NCBI RefSeq assembly: GCF_963422355.1
Contig: NC_085106.1
Location: forward strand, 3,664,247-3,728,246
Direction of reading: 5' to 3'
Source of the DNA: Corticium candelabrum
Taxonomy: Eukaryota; Porifera; Homoscleromorpha; Homosclerophorida; Plakinidae
Length of the DNA: 64,000 nt
The notes under the pieces were generated by a model, which was not told the DNA's origin, made no database searches, and was given only the letters and a program-made list of their open reading frames with translations. A program made the translations under genes and the position numbers. Of this stretch, positions 34,413 through 47,616 are shown piece by piece. Position 1 is the first letter of the stretch; the number at the start of each line of letters is the position of its first letter.

Positions 34413-34526
34413 CATCATACTGAAACCAGAGCTATCATACAGAAGCTGCTAGGTGTGATATAAACGCTCACCTATCAGCTTCTGTAATATCAGACGAAGG
34501 GCCTCTTACCCAGCGCCCAGAGAAGG

Positions 34527-34548
34527 AAAGCTTGTCAATTTGAAAGAC
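34527..34548 (+). promoter_or_regulatory. Conserved 5' leader block directly before the ROCO-5 ATG
   Basis: AAAGCTTGTCAATTTGAAAG-AC abuts the start codon. It is the counterpart of 5379-5400 and 24916-24937. Confidence 0.6.
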
Positions 34549-37500
34549 ATGCGTGAACGGTCGACTCTAGTAGTCCACCTGTTGCATCTGCTTTCTTTTT
34601 TGAGGTATCGGTCTAGTACCCTAGCAGGTTTTTGAGATTTAACTGTCTGTTGCATGTATAGGCAGGCGTGTGAACGAGCTGCCGTCCGGTTCGGTCTCGT
34701 TCCAGAGGCCATCGCTGCTGGCGGATACAGCGCTGCCGCTAACTACGAGAATACTTTGCGTACAGGAAAGCGTCGACCATGTCACGTGAGAGTCTATTTG
34801 CTGGGCCACGAACGAGTCGGCAAAACAAGTCTCTATCGCAATCTGACGAAACAGAAATTCCGTCACAATGAACCGAGAACGACGGGGGCAGTGCTGTGTG
34901 ACGTTAAAGCGCATGAAGCGAACGACGATTGGAAGGAGCTTAGTGAGTCGCAGTCTAATTTCGATCGCGTGGTCGTCCGTCGCGTTGCTGAGCTGCTGGC
35001 TAGCGCTCCTGTCTTTGCAAGAGAATTCGCGGCGCTACTCGTTGTGTTACTAGGTTTGTTGACTGTTGGAGCGGCTGTTTGTTGTTTGATGCCAACACAA
35101 CCATTTGTAGTTACTACCATATTGCTGCTGGCAATGCCTTTTGTTGGGTGGGGAATGGCATTATCTATTGGAGTTGGCCTCTGGTCTGTTGTGCTGTGTG
35201 TTGAGATATTAGCTCTAGCACTAGGTGATTCTTCATTTGACATGGTATGGATTGTGGCTGGGCTGTTTGTTGTTGAGATGATGGGTTGTCTCACTGGGAC
35301 TGTCCTAGGAGCCAAGTTTGCAGACGGGGTTTGCTTGACTTGTTGTGTGTTTGGGTTGTCACCCGGATGTCTAGTTCAGGCGGGTTGCTTTGAGAGTAAA
35401 GGCTTCAACTATTTCGAGACTGTTTCAGTTTACATGGTAGGTGGAATTGGTGGTGTCGCTCTAGCTGCGTTGGTCCCAACAGGGAGCATTAAATTTGATA
35501 TCTTTCTGCTTGTAACTCTTCCTCTGATTACTGGTGGGTGTGTCACCATGTCAACATACTGTCCAGCAATGTCAAATATTTGTCTTATGTTAGTTGGTGG
35601 ATTTCTGTTTGGCAATGGCCTAAGGTATTGTCTTGTTTGTGGACGATACTTGACCATGTGTTTTGCTAAGCTGATGGGCACAGGAGAGAAGCCATGGTAT
35701 ATGAAAACTTGTGTGGCGTCTCTTCTTGTTGGGATTGCTTTGGGTGTTTTGATAGTTCATATAGCAAGGTATGTTATGGTGATGAGTTGTCCAACCTGTC
35801 CAGTACTATTTGAATTTCCGGGTTCTTTTCAACAACTTGTGACTCACATCGCTGACCAGATAGTATATAGTGTTCTGACTCTTGGACATTGGTTGAGGAA
35901 CGAGCCGATTGCAAGTTTACCGAATGCCAATGTGCCAGTTGAGTCAATTGTTGATCACATGACTGCTAGTGAAGTTGATGATCTCCACACTCCATTACTG
36001 AAAATGATTGACTTTGCCGGTCAGCGTGCATACTATGCTATGCATCATATTTTTCTATCAGCTCAAGGCATTTTTGTTCTTGTATTTGATTTTCGAAGAG
36101 CTTGCATGGATTTTGAAAGACATATGGAGAAACTACATTTTTGGATTAGCTCAGTGTTGGCCATTGGAAAGAATGACAGTACACGCATCTTCTTTGTTGG
36201 AACTCATCGTGATGATTCAAATCTTAATTTCTCTAAACGACAGAGAGTAGTTCGGCGAATGTTTTCAAAATTTATCAACTTTCATCCATACATTTGTTTT
36301 AATCGAAATGAACGAGATGCTCAGCTGTCCCTTGTGTTTCAAATTGAGAACAGTGCATTGTCAGATGATCCAGCTGTGTGCTCACTTCGTAAACAGATTA
36401 TTGAAGAAATACGGCTAAAACATGGAAGAATGCAACAAAATCCTATTCGTTGGCTGGCATTAGAAGATCACATTATTCACCTTCGTAATAAGGATTTATC
36501 GTCAGTAGTTCCATTGAGTCAACTACAGGATGAAGCAGAGAAATGTGATATTAAAGATGAAGAGTTTAGTGAGGCTCTCGGTCATCTCAATGATTCTGGA
36601 GTTGTATTTTATTCAAATGAGAGCAGTCTAAAGGATTATGTTATTATTGATCCACAAGCATTGATTGACGCTCTTGTTGCACTGTTGTCTATTCCAGCTT
36701 TTCAGAATCGTGGCCTACACTTCTCTGGCTGGCATCGGCTGGAGAAGGATGGGATTGCTTCATATGAATTATTCAAACATGCTTGGAGAAACCTTAGAGA
36801 TCCAATTGATATTCTTGTCAAATTTCTTCAATATTATGGCATTATTTATGAACTAACTTCTGGTCATTCAGAGCGATATTTTGCAGTTATATCTTGTTTG
36901 CCATGCAAACTACCTTCTGATGCTTGGAATGAGCCAAATAATGAAGATGCTCACGAGAGAGAACGCAGGTTAATCTATGTCAGATTTCATGATATAGCAG
37001 ATCCACATCAAGCCTTTTTCTATGTACTTTTAACCAAAGCACGTTTGCAAGCAGAGTCGGCTTTATTAAAGGCAACTCATCATTTCAAAGTTCACTGGTC
37101 AAGGACTGCAGGTGTCTTTGCTTTCCATTTCCGCAAGTACCGTAGTGTAGTCCTGTACAAATTGGAATATGATCAAGGAATGTTTACACTAACTATTCAA
37201 AAGTTAGAATAGTGTGTAGTGCTAAAGACTTATAATTCATGCATGTCATGTGTTATGTGTAGGCATCGCTCTTTCATTCAAGGAGCTGTACTAAAAAAGC
37301 TATGGAAGATGATTGAAAACATTAGGAGCAAGTTCTTTCCTTCAGCTCAATTTGACGTTGGTCCTGCTTGTCCTTACTGCTCTTCTTTTCATAAAGAAAG
37401 CATGTCAGAGTCTTTACGTCTCATCAAACAGTGTGGGAGAGCTACATCTGACAAAGACAGCAAACATATTCTTCCACTGGCCACAAGTGGACAGACAAGC

Positions 37501-38086
37501 AACAGAACTGATTCTGGTGAAGATGCTGTAAAGCAGTTTGTAAGATGTCCAACTTTGTATTGCAATACTCGTGAGGTGCCATTAACACACAGTAATGTAG
37601 AAAGATGGCTACAAATTAGTCAAGTCAGATCAAACCAATCTATTTCACTATGCAGGTATTTGATTGTATTTTGTATTCTCCACAGACTCGGCCACATGTA
37701 CAACGTGCAGTAGACAGAGTACAGGAAGCCATGAATGCTGGCCCTCTGTATTCTGGTGGAGGAGAAGGTAATCAATCTTAATTAAACTGCAGTAATTAAT
37801 ATCTAAATTATTTTGTTTAGTGGTTTCTGATGATGTGCTTGAACTGATTGCTGATCAGTTAATGAGCAGAGAGTGGCGCCGATTGGGGCGATGTTTGCAG
37901 CTATCAGAACGCGACATCAATGAGGTACAATGCAGGAATGGGGATCGCAATTTGAGGGGCTGCTGCAGGGACATAATGACGTTATGGAAGAGCAGGCAAC
38001 GCTCTGATGCCCTTGGATTCATTTTAGCCAAAGCTCTGCACAAGGCCGACTTGCGTCAGTTGGCAGACAGACACATACAGTTATGA
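34549..38086 (+). CDS. ROCO-5: Roc-COR-death-domain GTPase with a multi-pass membrane insert
   Basis: Exons 34549-34604, 34662-37202, 37263-37623, 37686-37767 and 37821-38086 total 3306 bp, about 1101 aa. At the exon 1/2 junction the acceptor is followed by G instead of A, which still gives Arg (AGG for AGA). Approximate residues: leader 1-19; P-loop GHERVGKTS 67-75; G2-like TTGAV 92-96; hydrophobic region 140-430; G3 DFAGQ 469-473; G4 THRD 533-536; COR 613-866; cysteine-pair region 867-987; linker 988-1013; death domain 1014-1101. The insert falls between the expected beta2 and beta3 strands of the GTPase fold. This copy has its own variants in exon 3 (KHRSFIQGA) and exon 4, and it borders the intact MYND gene, so it may lie nearest the ancestral locus. 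Confidence 0.88.
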
Positions 38087-39204
38087 AACAGATACATTAG
38101 TATACATAGACAGTAGATACACACACCAATTCCAGAGTGAGAAATGTGACATGACTTTTGTGCCTGCTGATTGGTTTATTGAAGTATTCTGTTATATTAG
38201 AACACCTAAGGCTACAACCATACAGAAGATTTTGGGTTGCCTAATGCTAGTAATGGCATCAAAGAACAAAGGATGTCTTATGACTCCCAACTCTCTACTA
38301 GCATATCACATATTCAAGATAATCACCTATATCCCGTTCACACTGTAGTGTTTGTAATCCTACCAGCATGGTTTAGTTTGGTTTGGTTCGTTGTGTTCCT
38401 GTGTGAACGTAATTACACCGAACCTTGCTAGAGTTAGCATACACTCTTGTAACAGGATGTAACAAAAAACTACCACCGGCAGACGACTCAATCTCTAACT
38501 CGTATGACTAAAACACTGCATGACTTACATAACTCGTATGACTTAGTACACATCACGACTCAAAAGCAAAGCAAATACCCGGATATGCACTGTGTGAACA
38601 GGCCACGGTTACCTAGTAATGTTCAGTTCGGTTTGGTTACGTAATTACATAACCATACTAGTGTGAACGGGGTATTAGATAATCGGTCTTTGTGTGCTGC
38701 TTACATGAGTGCATATCACGCTATTTCACCACCACCAACAGAGTGATTGACTTCTCCCACCCAAATTAGTGAATCCGATGATCGTTGTATTGTTAGAAAG
38801 GGTTTCTTAGAATTTGTGCTTGGAAGGAAGGATCACTAGTTGTGTTCTGAAAAGTCACACTATTTGCAGTCAGAGTGTGAGCGTGAATCACTGAAGTTGC
38901 GTTTACAAGTACACAGTCAATGACTTTCATAAAATGGGATTTGAGTATTCATATACCCATCTATATAAAAGCATGGGTATGGAGTATTCATATACCCATC
39001 TATATAAAAGCATGGGTATGGTATCAAACAGCCACAGATATAGAAACTTACATGCAATGGCCAGAGCTAATAAAGTGTATGCAACAACTTACTTCTAATA
39101 GTAATAATAATCATAGCGAGTACATTCCCATGTCCCACGTATCCAACATACTGGTAACCCAATCACATCAGCCATCAGTCTTGTATCAGACTCACAGTGA
39201 GTCA
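38087..39204. other. Spacer between ROCO-5 and the MYND gene
   Basis: It is partly similar to the 3' flanks of the other ROCO genes (GATCACTAGTTGTGTTCTGA, then CACTATTTGCAGTCAGAGTG). A direct duplication of about 43 bp (GAGTATTCATATACCCATCT...) lies at 38943-39021. No gene is seen. Confidence 0.6.
38332..38672. mobile_element. MITE of 341 bp, TA target site
   Basis: The ends TCCCGTTCACACTGTAG and CTAGTGTGAACGGGG are inverted repeats. TA is present at 38330-38331 and 38673-38674. There is no coding capacity. Confidence 0.65.
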
Positions 39205-42200
39205 TCACTTCTTTGAATTATGATCCAATCTATGCTTGGTCTTCCAATCTTGAGCTGCAATACAATGCATCGAATCAAGCACATGATTTGCCAGTTGTTT
39301 TGCAAGCTCACCTTGACACTCCCTCGAGCAGTAGTACCTGGCATCCGGTCGATCTAAGCATCTAAACACAAGAATACCCTGAAATCTCGACTAACTATAA
39401 CGATACAAGTAATGCATACAGTTTGCATTTCTTAAATGATTTCGGTGTTGTCTCCCCTTTCCCACAGTTGCTGCAGGTTCGGAGCACCTCAGCCGGGTCA
39501 ACCTTTTCTTGTCGACGTTTTTCTTTTCGTTTACGTTTCGCAGACGACTTTGTCACAGGTTTAGTAGCAATTGCACTAGCCGCTTTTGACTGCTGAATTG
39601 GCAATAGTTCACGATGTCTAGAACTTGGATTAATATTAATCCTATTAATCCCACCAAGCAATGCCAAGTCACTCTTCTGCTTGTTCATTGAAGCTCTAAA
39701 AAATCCAGACACAATCTGTTTACCTTCTGTTGATTTCATCGCCTCTGCCATACCCTTGGGGAGACTGTCTTTTTGCGTTGTGAAGTAAGCAAGGTCCATT
39801 TCATCAACCAATCCACGCCTCGAAACCGACATTCCCACTATTCTCTCCTGTAAAGTTTTTAGAAAGTTTATATCACCCTTGTGTTCCACGACTGCGAATG
39901 CTGAAACAACAGCAGGTCGTTCCACGAGATCGACAGGCACACGCTTGATCACCCCGTTTCGCTTCTGTGCCATCTCAAACGTGGGAAACACGTACATCTC
40001 GATCGTCTTTGGTTCTGAAACTTCCAAAAATTTTGTGAGAAAATCAAGGACGTGTTCGTTACCCTTTGGACTAACAAAGACAATCCGTAGAGCACAGATC
40101 TTGTCGGCATCGTCCGGAAACTGGAAGTTTGAGAGTGCCTCCATACTCCAATCGAGATAACAGTAAAGGAGAGGAATGTTGACACCATCGTATGTGGTAA
40201 ACACGCTGCTGTAGTAGCCGGTTGTAAATTTTTCTATCGGCTCTCTTGATGCTGACACTCGTTTATCCGCTGTTTTCCATATCTGTGGATGTTGCCTCCA
40301 TGATTCTCTATCCATATGGCACGAATGAGAACAGATGTAAGCGGCATAGAACGAGGCCCAGTGTGGATTCTTGAGCAGTGAGTACGTCCCCAGTCGTGTC
40401 ACAAAAAAGATGCCACCGGTCACCTTAGTCATCAGTTCCTGCATATTTGAATCCGACATCGAGGATTCCGTAAGAGCAGGAAACTCATGCTTACCATCAG
40501 CCGTCATCTTTTGAGACTCGGGATGGACATATGGAGTATTACGCTTTATGATAGAATGCTTCTTTCTGCAACCAGGTACTTTCTTCAGTGGTCCCGCATC
40601 CGGTCCTGGTCCTGAATAGGTTATCGATGGCTTGTAAGTCGTGGTAAAAACACTTTGACGAAAATGTCCATCATATGTCGATACCGGTTCACCATTACAG
40701 AGAGCATCAATCCACCTTGCGCCACCTGCAAATTCGTCCGGCACGGCAGGTGTTTGCGAATGGGTGATGGACTGGTTTGTTCCTTGTTGACGAGATGGCT
40801 TGATATCTTGATCCCTAGCAAAGATATCAACCTTTCTATTCGCGGCGGCAATGTCTTCAGCCTTGAAATTATACGTGCCGCCAATGCGTTCAGAAGAATC
40901 AGCCGGCACGGAATCGCTAACACTTACAGAATCAGTTGTCAATACATCAGCGGTCGTCATACCCGTTCCACCATCACTTGCCTTGGTGATCAATTGTGAG
41001 TCATAATTGCAACTGGTTTCCTTCGTTGCCTCCTTAATTGCTTTCCCTTTATTGTCACCATCCATGGCCACTTTTCCAGTGTCTCCAGTACGATTGACAA
41101 TTTGTAAAGGGCGCAATCCAAAGCGATCCAACGTCAGAAGTTTTGTGTGAAGCATTGGGCATTGAGAATCATCCAATTGTAACACGTCGTCTTGTATATC
41201 AAAATGCTCCAGTTTCATCAGTTCCGTAGTAAGTAGTTTCAGTTCCGCATTTGAAATTCCATCTACTATACTCTCATCAGCTGAATCTTGGGAGTCGTCG
41301 TCTTTTACTGTCTCATCTTTGTCAAACTTGCTCGGCGGTTTAAAAACATCTCTTGTGTTCTTCCCAGGGTATCCGACTGCTTGACGACACGATTGCATTC
41401 TCCCTTCGTTAGGTGTCACAAACGAGGCGTGATACTCGACATCGTTGCTACCACCTTTTCTTGACTCGGGTGTAAATCCGTGTTCCCTTGATGTCTGAAA
41501 ATCTTTCTTGTTCGTTTCATGCTTGTTGACATCATCATTGTCACGATCATCATCTTCTGCATCATCGGTACACGTGTTGACCTTATTCTCAGACTTGTCT
41601 GCATCTGTTGTGCTGTGACTCCCACCTGGTGGGGGCGGTACTTCCAAGTGCAAATCGAATTTCAAGTCACTGACTTCTGTGTCCGTTTTGCACACTAATC
41701 CTGACTCGTGATTGCTGTCATTCGTATCAACTGGCAAATCAGTTTCCACCGTTGCAGTAGAAATGTCTTCACTTGCAGGTGGGCATGAAACAGTGGACGA
41801 TTCATGACGCATTACATCACTGCTCTGGTTGACATCTGCGTTTTGTGTTACTCCGTTCTGACTGCAAAGATTCTCTTTGTGTGTATCACCTTGATGTGAT
41901 TCCCTAACACTCTCTCCTACACTTTGTTTGTTTTCTGTTGTCTCCTCAATTTTGGTATCGAACCTTGCATCGGCATGTATCATTCGTTTATGACCCACCC
42001 ACATGTCCATTTGCTCAACAATCCCTTCCGATTCTGGTTCTTCCTCTTGAGTTACTCGTTGGCCTATTGGTTCGGGCATGTCACCTTCTGATTCAAGTGT
42101 TTTGCTAAAATCTGCACTCGAGACATCAGCTGGTAAATCAGTGCGCTCATCAGTTGATTCCAATGGAAAACTTGCATCTGTTGACTTCTCATCTAACTCA

Positions 42201-45200
42201 TCTGGATTACAATGAAAACCAAGGAAAGGAAATTGTGGTTGTCCTAACTCATCTTTCATTGGCCAACAATCGTGATCATCTGTATATGCAATCGGTTCCG
42301 GTGAAGGAGGTCGCCAGTCTTTGAACAGTTGAGCGGTTGGAGCGATACATTCGTCCTCGTCTTCCACAAGTGGTGGCATGTCAAGTTCAAGCTCATCGTC
42401 CTCCAGCTGGACAGACGGAAGTACAACTTGCTTGTTCGTTTCCGTGTTTACACTTGTCTGTCGTTCATCAGTAACATTTTCAGTTGACTCTTCATTCTCT
42501 TTCTTTGTATCATCATCATAGCCGTCCACAGTACTGGCTGCTGCAGCTTCACTTGTCTGCTTCTGTTTTTTCTTTTTCTTTTTTGTCTTGCTTTTGCTTA
42601 ATGCATCTCCATCGGTGGAGAAAGTTGCTGCCTCGGCTTCTGTCTTTGCTTCATCTTTAGCTTGTTGGGTTTGCTTCTTGTCCTTTCGTTCTTGTGCTTT
42701 CCTTGCGGTCTCTTCTTTCTTCCTTTGTTCATTGTCAGCAATAGAATCACTAAGTTGCCTCTCCAGATCAGCCATGTACGTCGCCACGTCCCACACTTCT
42801 GGAGCTTCCAGCCATACTTGGAGAAGTCTCACAGCAGCTCCAGCAAACTTGACAAACAGTGGTAAATAGAAGTAGCCCTACACAGACAATGGAGCATCTT
42901 AGTGGCAAGTAACGAGTACCATGTCTTGACTAGAAATCAGATGTCACTAACACATGATGTCAACCTTGAGAAGCAATGGAATTAGCATTTCTGCTTAGTA
43001 CTGGTACAACTTACCCTCATGTAGGTCATGCCATCATTGGGATCTCCGAACATCGTTCTGTAAACATCTCTACAGTAACATAGTCAAGGCAATTAGATGC
43101 ATCACTTACACTAAATGATGATAAGTACTCCTTTCAGGTTAATCTACCGTACCCTGTATGTAGAGATTGCCCCGGTTAGGGAGCATTGTGGGGCGTGGGC
43201 ATCTTTCTGTGCGCTTAGAGATCATAGTAAATGAATACTAAGATTTCTCAAAATTAACGAAATGAAACATTTGTACGTTGTGTACTATATCTTATTCTTG
43301 TTTTGGTCACTAATCATCTAACAACCTAGAAAACAATTGCTAGCCTCGGAGGCCCATGTGCCAATTTTGTTCTTCTTCTTTCTTCTTCTCTTCCATAGAT
43401 ATCTTTTTGTACGTTATGTACTGCTGTGAAACTTGAGAAAATGCTCTAGAATTACCCACACTCTGTTCTTTTGGTGATTACAGAAACCAAAAGGAATGTT
43501 AGAAAGATTTGTTTCTTTCAAGCAGATTTGATCCAACAACCGCCATCACCACCATTGCACAGTTCAGGCCAATCACGGAGAAGTTTTTGCGATTGATTGT
43601 CCATGGCAATGGACAAAGGGCCAATCAAATAGGCCAAACATTTATGAAAGAGTTTATCACCAGAACTGTGTAATTCGACCATGTTTGCCATTGTCAGGTT
43701 TACTTTATAGTCTGAAATTGTTTGCGATCCATGTTGCACACAGGAGCAAAATGACAAGTTTTACCTACACATAACAGTTTATATGGGAACCTAACATTTG
43801 CAACGCATATCCCGTCAACGCATATCCCATATGTATGTATTAATCTTTGTCTTTGACTGCTACTAAACCAAGTTCTATTCCGACTGTCATTGCACATTCA
43901 CATACACTAAATTATACACGCACAGAGGTAATTCCACTAAACTGCATTCAGTAGAATGCAGATGCACTACTGAATGCAGATGCATGCATTCATCTGGACT
44001 ACAGCTCTAGATATGTATATGTACGTATCATGACAGTTCTGGATGACAGCTCTACCATCACTACCACCGCCACCATCACTACTATGACCACACCACCACC
44101 ATCAACCATGATCATCATCATTATTTTTAAAAAATATTTTTTGATTCTAGTTTATGTAATTTTTATTCTAGTGCAAAGGACTATAATTAAATTTAAAAAA
44201 TAGAGAGAAATGTAGGGATTGACAAAAAACAATAGAAACAAGTTTTACATAGTAGCAATGACCGATGTCATACAGTTTTACCAACCCTATCTCCCTACAT
44301 TGTTTATGTGGGTTGGTAAACTGTATGACGTCATTGCTACTATATAAAACTAGTTTCTATTGTTGTTTTGTCAATCCCTACATTTCTCTCTTTTAAAAAT
44401 ATTTTTAATTCTAGTTAAAGGTGCCCGCTCACGATTCACCGAGCATGCGCAGGCACACCCACGCAAACTTGAAAACGTGCCACGATTTCAAGTTGTCTCA
44501 TAACGAAGCAGAACAAGCAATCATCTTAGGGTGCACCATATTCTATGACATACAGTCTTTATTCCTAGTACAAAGAGAAATGCGGATCGTGTTCTTGTCC
44601 GCCACGGCAGTTTCGCTCCTCATACTTGACATTTCGGGAAAGCTAACGACAAGTATGTTAGGTTCTTTATCCACACATTTACTGTTTACAATCTTGAAAT
44701 AGCTTGCTGTTGAACAACAAAGCGCTTTCTTAATCGTTTTCTAGTTGCCTGTGACCCGGAAATGGGTGAAGCACAGAGCATCACGTGATGGCATCTGTAA
44801 CTCTCAGCGTGAATTAAGCCATGGAGAGGTGCTGGACGCTGCCGGCAATGCAGATCGTGCATCTATCTTTACATGGTAGCTACAAGAGCTGGCTAGAATT
44901 GAGGAATAGCCTATACCCATAGCGACAGACGATGCGCAGGTACACCGATAAGCTAGTCTACAACTTCATACATGGTAGATGTCCGTCCGGATGCCATCGC
45001 ACTAGTGTGCGCTCTGTGCTTCACCCATTTTTGGGTCACGTGCAACAAGGAAAAGATTGAGAAATCGCTTTGTCATTCAATAGCAAGCTATCTCAAACTG
45101 GTAAATGGATAAATGTGTGCATAAAGGCACAATTTCAAGATTGCATGGGTCTTAATGTTTGCACAACATGTAATAAACTATTGAATATAATTGAATATTG

Positions 45201-45921
45201 ATATAGTACCACTAGCAGATACTAAATACCCAGTGTTGCTTGGAAATGCAGTATAATAATGCAGCTTAATTAAATTTAAAACAACTTTTAATTGTTTTGT
45301 CATTACAAATATCTGATTAATTTGCCTAATAACTATACACTGATCAGTTCATCAAGGCTTCTTCGTATATTATATTTCTAGTTTTTCTGTTCCTTGCTAA
45401 GATATAAGGGTTTGCTTCACTGCCCACTCTAAAACAAATGACGTGTAACTGCCCATGAGAGAAACAGGGTGACTGTAAGTCAAGCCCAACTACTGTGAGT
45501 GATTGACTGATTGTCCCCACGATTTGTTGATAAACATGCCAATATCAATCAAATGCAAAATCCTCACAAATCAAGTAATCAATCAATGCCCCAGCAAATT
45601 TAGAGTGACCCTCCTCTAATTCAAAATCTGTAAACAGGTTTTTTCACCTTGTGACAGCAACATAACCATCAGTATTGCTAATCGTTTATAAAACTCACCT
45701 TGTCTCTTTAACGTAGAAAGGATCTTTTGCTGCACAAGCAAAACATTAATAACTGACAAGAAACAAAGAAGAAGGAAAAATGCATTTACCGAAGCCAGCA
45801 CCCATCCTATGTATATTCCCTTTATTTGCAGCAAGAAATGCACAGTTCATGATCAACTTCTTTGCATTTGATTCTTTTCCTGTCGACAATAGACATTCGA
45901 GAGACATTGGAAACACGAGAC
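39205..45921 (-). CDS. Large protein with C-terminal MYND zinc finger (5' end not settled)
   Basis: Minus-strand exons that agree in phase are 45790-45921, 45699-45729, 43015-43069, 39420-42877, 39312-39361 and 39205-39254. The 3.46-kb exon encodes an early lysine-rich coiled-coil-like stretch (KKEETARKAQERKDKKQ), a long acidic, Ser/Thr-rich disordered middle and a folded-looking C-terminal part. The MYND finger is spread over the last three exons: CSNCGKG...CKLC, then ARYYCSRECQ, then AQDWKTKHRLDH and a stop. MYND fingers bind proline-rich peptides in partner proteins. The final zinc ligand is His (HRLDH) where Cys is usual. The gene is convergent with ROCO-5. I do not recognise the orthologue. 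Exons further upstream are likely (see 46722-47616). Confidence 0.75.
43516..43717 (-). other. Possible additional exon, unassigned
   Basis: A minus-strand open stretch after the acceptor CAATTTCAG reads like protein (LHSSGDKLFHKCLAYLIGPL, KLLRDWPELC) and ends in a stop at WIKSA. No donor compatible with the flanking MYND-gene exons is found. It could be an alternative terminal exon or part of another gene. Confidence 0.35.
44195..44398. mobile_element. Palindromic MITE (foldback) in a MYND-gene intron
   Basis: Arms 44195-44287 and 44310-44398 are inverse copies (AGAGAGAAATGTAGGGATTG ... CAATCCCTACATTTCTCTCT) separated by about 22 bp. There is no coding capacity. Confidence 0.8.
44693..45097. 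mobile_element. Inverted-repeat element of about 0.4 kb in a MYND-gene intron
   Basis: Arms near 44693-44780 and 45010-45097 are imperfect inverse copies. They share AAATGGGTGAAGCACAGAGC and AGCTTGCTGTTGAA-type blocks. There is no protein. Confidence 0.55.
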
Positions 45922-46721
45922 CTGCAAATGCAACCTTTCACAAATTCTTCTTCCAAGTAGTTTATTGCTCCATCGATGAACTCCTTCACATTGATTTTCT
46001 AACACATATTTCTCAAAATCAGCAAACAAATAATTCTAAAGAGCATCTGTACAGGATGAAGACCAGAAGAAAAATGTTTACGTTCCATGTGAAAGATCAA
46101 TAGTGTGTCAGCCTTGCTGCTCCTTAGAACTTGACAGCAAGATGTGGGTACCATACATGCCCAATAACTACTCAAATATTTCAAAATCAAGAACCTTGAT
46201 TCAAACCAAAATCGAACAAAAACCTAGAGCTACACACGTCTATATGGGCCAAAATAAGCAAGCACGCTATGCATCTGATGTGACTAATCAACCAACACAA
46301 GTAGCTACAACCATTATCTCTCACTCTATGTGTATAAAGGATAGCTGCACGCGCGTGTGTGTGTGTGCCTGTGTGTAAAAGGAGTACATGTATCACCAAA
46401 TGGTCAGTTGCAGTGCCACCAAATTTTGCTCATACACGCCGAACCAATCAAGGTACACAGTGATGGTGTCGTTGTCTTCCGAGTTCTCTTAGGACAACAC
46501 AATTTCTTACTGATTGAACTTGCCTCCACTTGTGTGCGAATTTCTCTAGAACTGTGCATTGGATCTCCACCAAATTTAAAATGCCCATTCCTGACCTCGG
46601 ACGGTACCCTCAGAGTGTGACGTTTATTACCAGCAACATGTCATCAATAAAAGCAAGCTATTTTCAAGAATATCCGGGTCTTTGAAATATGGCTACCTTC
46701 ATTTGCTCATGTATGTGTGTC

Positions 46722-47616
46722 GAATAGCTACCACGTTCACTACACCTGTTCCCTAAAGCAGCAGCAACGTCTTTGAAGTGACGTCCAATTGGACTGACAA
46801 AATAGCTGCAAGATAAGACATAAATCGGTCACACATACAGGAAACAGGCTATATGGGATTGTCGTCTCCACTCAATATCCGAAGTCAGTGCCATACGTCA
46901 CACACTATCTAAAAAGCATACACTAGAAGGCTCAAGCTACGCATGCGTACCAATTTAGAAAAGTAGATTGACCTCTTCGTTAATTAAATAAGTGTAACTT
47001 ATGTACGTTCAAAGCTCAAAGACACCGACAGTAACCAACTGGCTATTTTTGGCTCGCAATGGATTTTGCAACTATTTCAAAATGGCGTCGTCATACTTGT
47101 GCCGCCCAATCTGCGAAAACTGGCTACGCCACTGAGTCATGACACGGCACAACAAACACATGAAAGTCTACCACAACTCATAGCTACAAACTGCCCGAAA
47201 AACGTTCTGCAAACGAGCTACATCACCTTGGCAACTGATTTCGGAGGAAACTCTTTGAAAACGCCGTTGTAGACCGAATACTCGCGAAAACATCGAATGA
47301 ACTGCTTCCAGAATTCTTTACCCTGCAAGTAAGCACAGAGCATTGGTCTACAACACTAGACAGTGAATGATATGGCTGCATGCGTGACGTGCGGGCTTGC
47401 CTGGTCACGCCACATGCGCTTGAAGGCTGAAGCATGACGACAGAAGAACTCGTGGTCGTATGACAAGAAATCCTGCGCAAACAAGAGAAAGTCGTTGGCT
47501 CGTAGCGGCAGACGTCTCATAACGAACTCGAAGACGGACAAGTCAGGATTATACGGGACGTTGGTAGAGAACACGTGGTTAGCCTCGAGCTTCCAGACCA
47601 GAGCGCGCAAACTCTA
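46722..47616 (-). CDS. Probable upstream exons of the MYND gene (tentative)
   Basis: Three minus-strand stretches look coding. The first lies at about 47407-47616 (VFSTNVPYNPDLSVFEFVMR ... SAFKRMWRDQ). It is followed by AG|GCAAGC, which fits a GC-AG intron, and then by an acceptor TTGCAG. The second, about 47230-47325, reads GKEFWKQFIRCFREYSVYNG. The third, about 46722-46804, reads YFVSPIGRHFKDVAAALGNR between TTGCAG and GTGTAG. The phase between the second and third is not resolved, and the link to the exon at 45921 is not shown. No start codon is identified. Confidence 0.45.

Noticed and set aside
45930-45995. Minus-strand exon reading KINVKEFIDGAINYLEEEF
   Set aside because: It looks coding, but it would be separated from the exon at 45921 by only 13 nt, too short for an intron, and the frames do not join. 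It was left unassigned.
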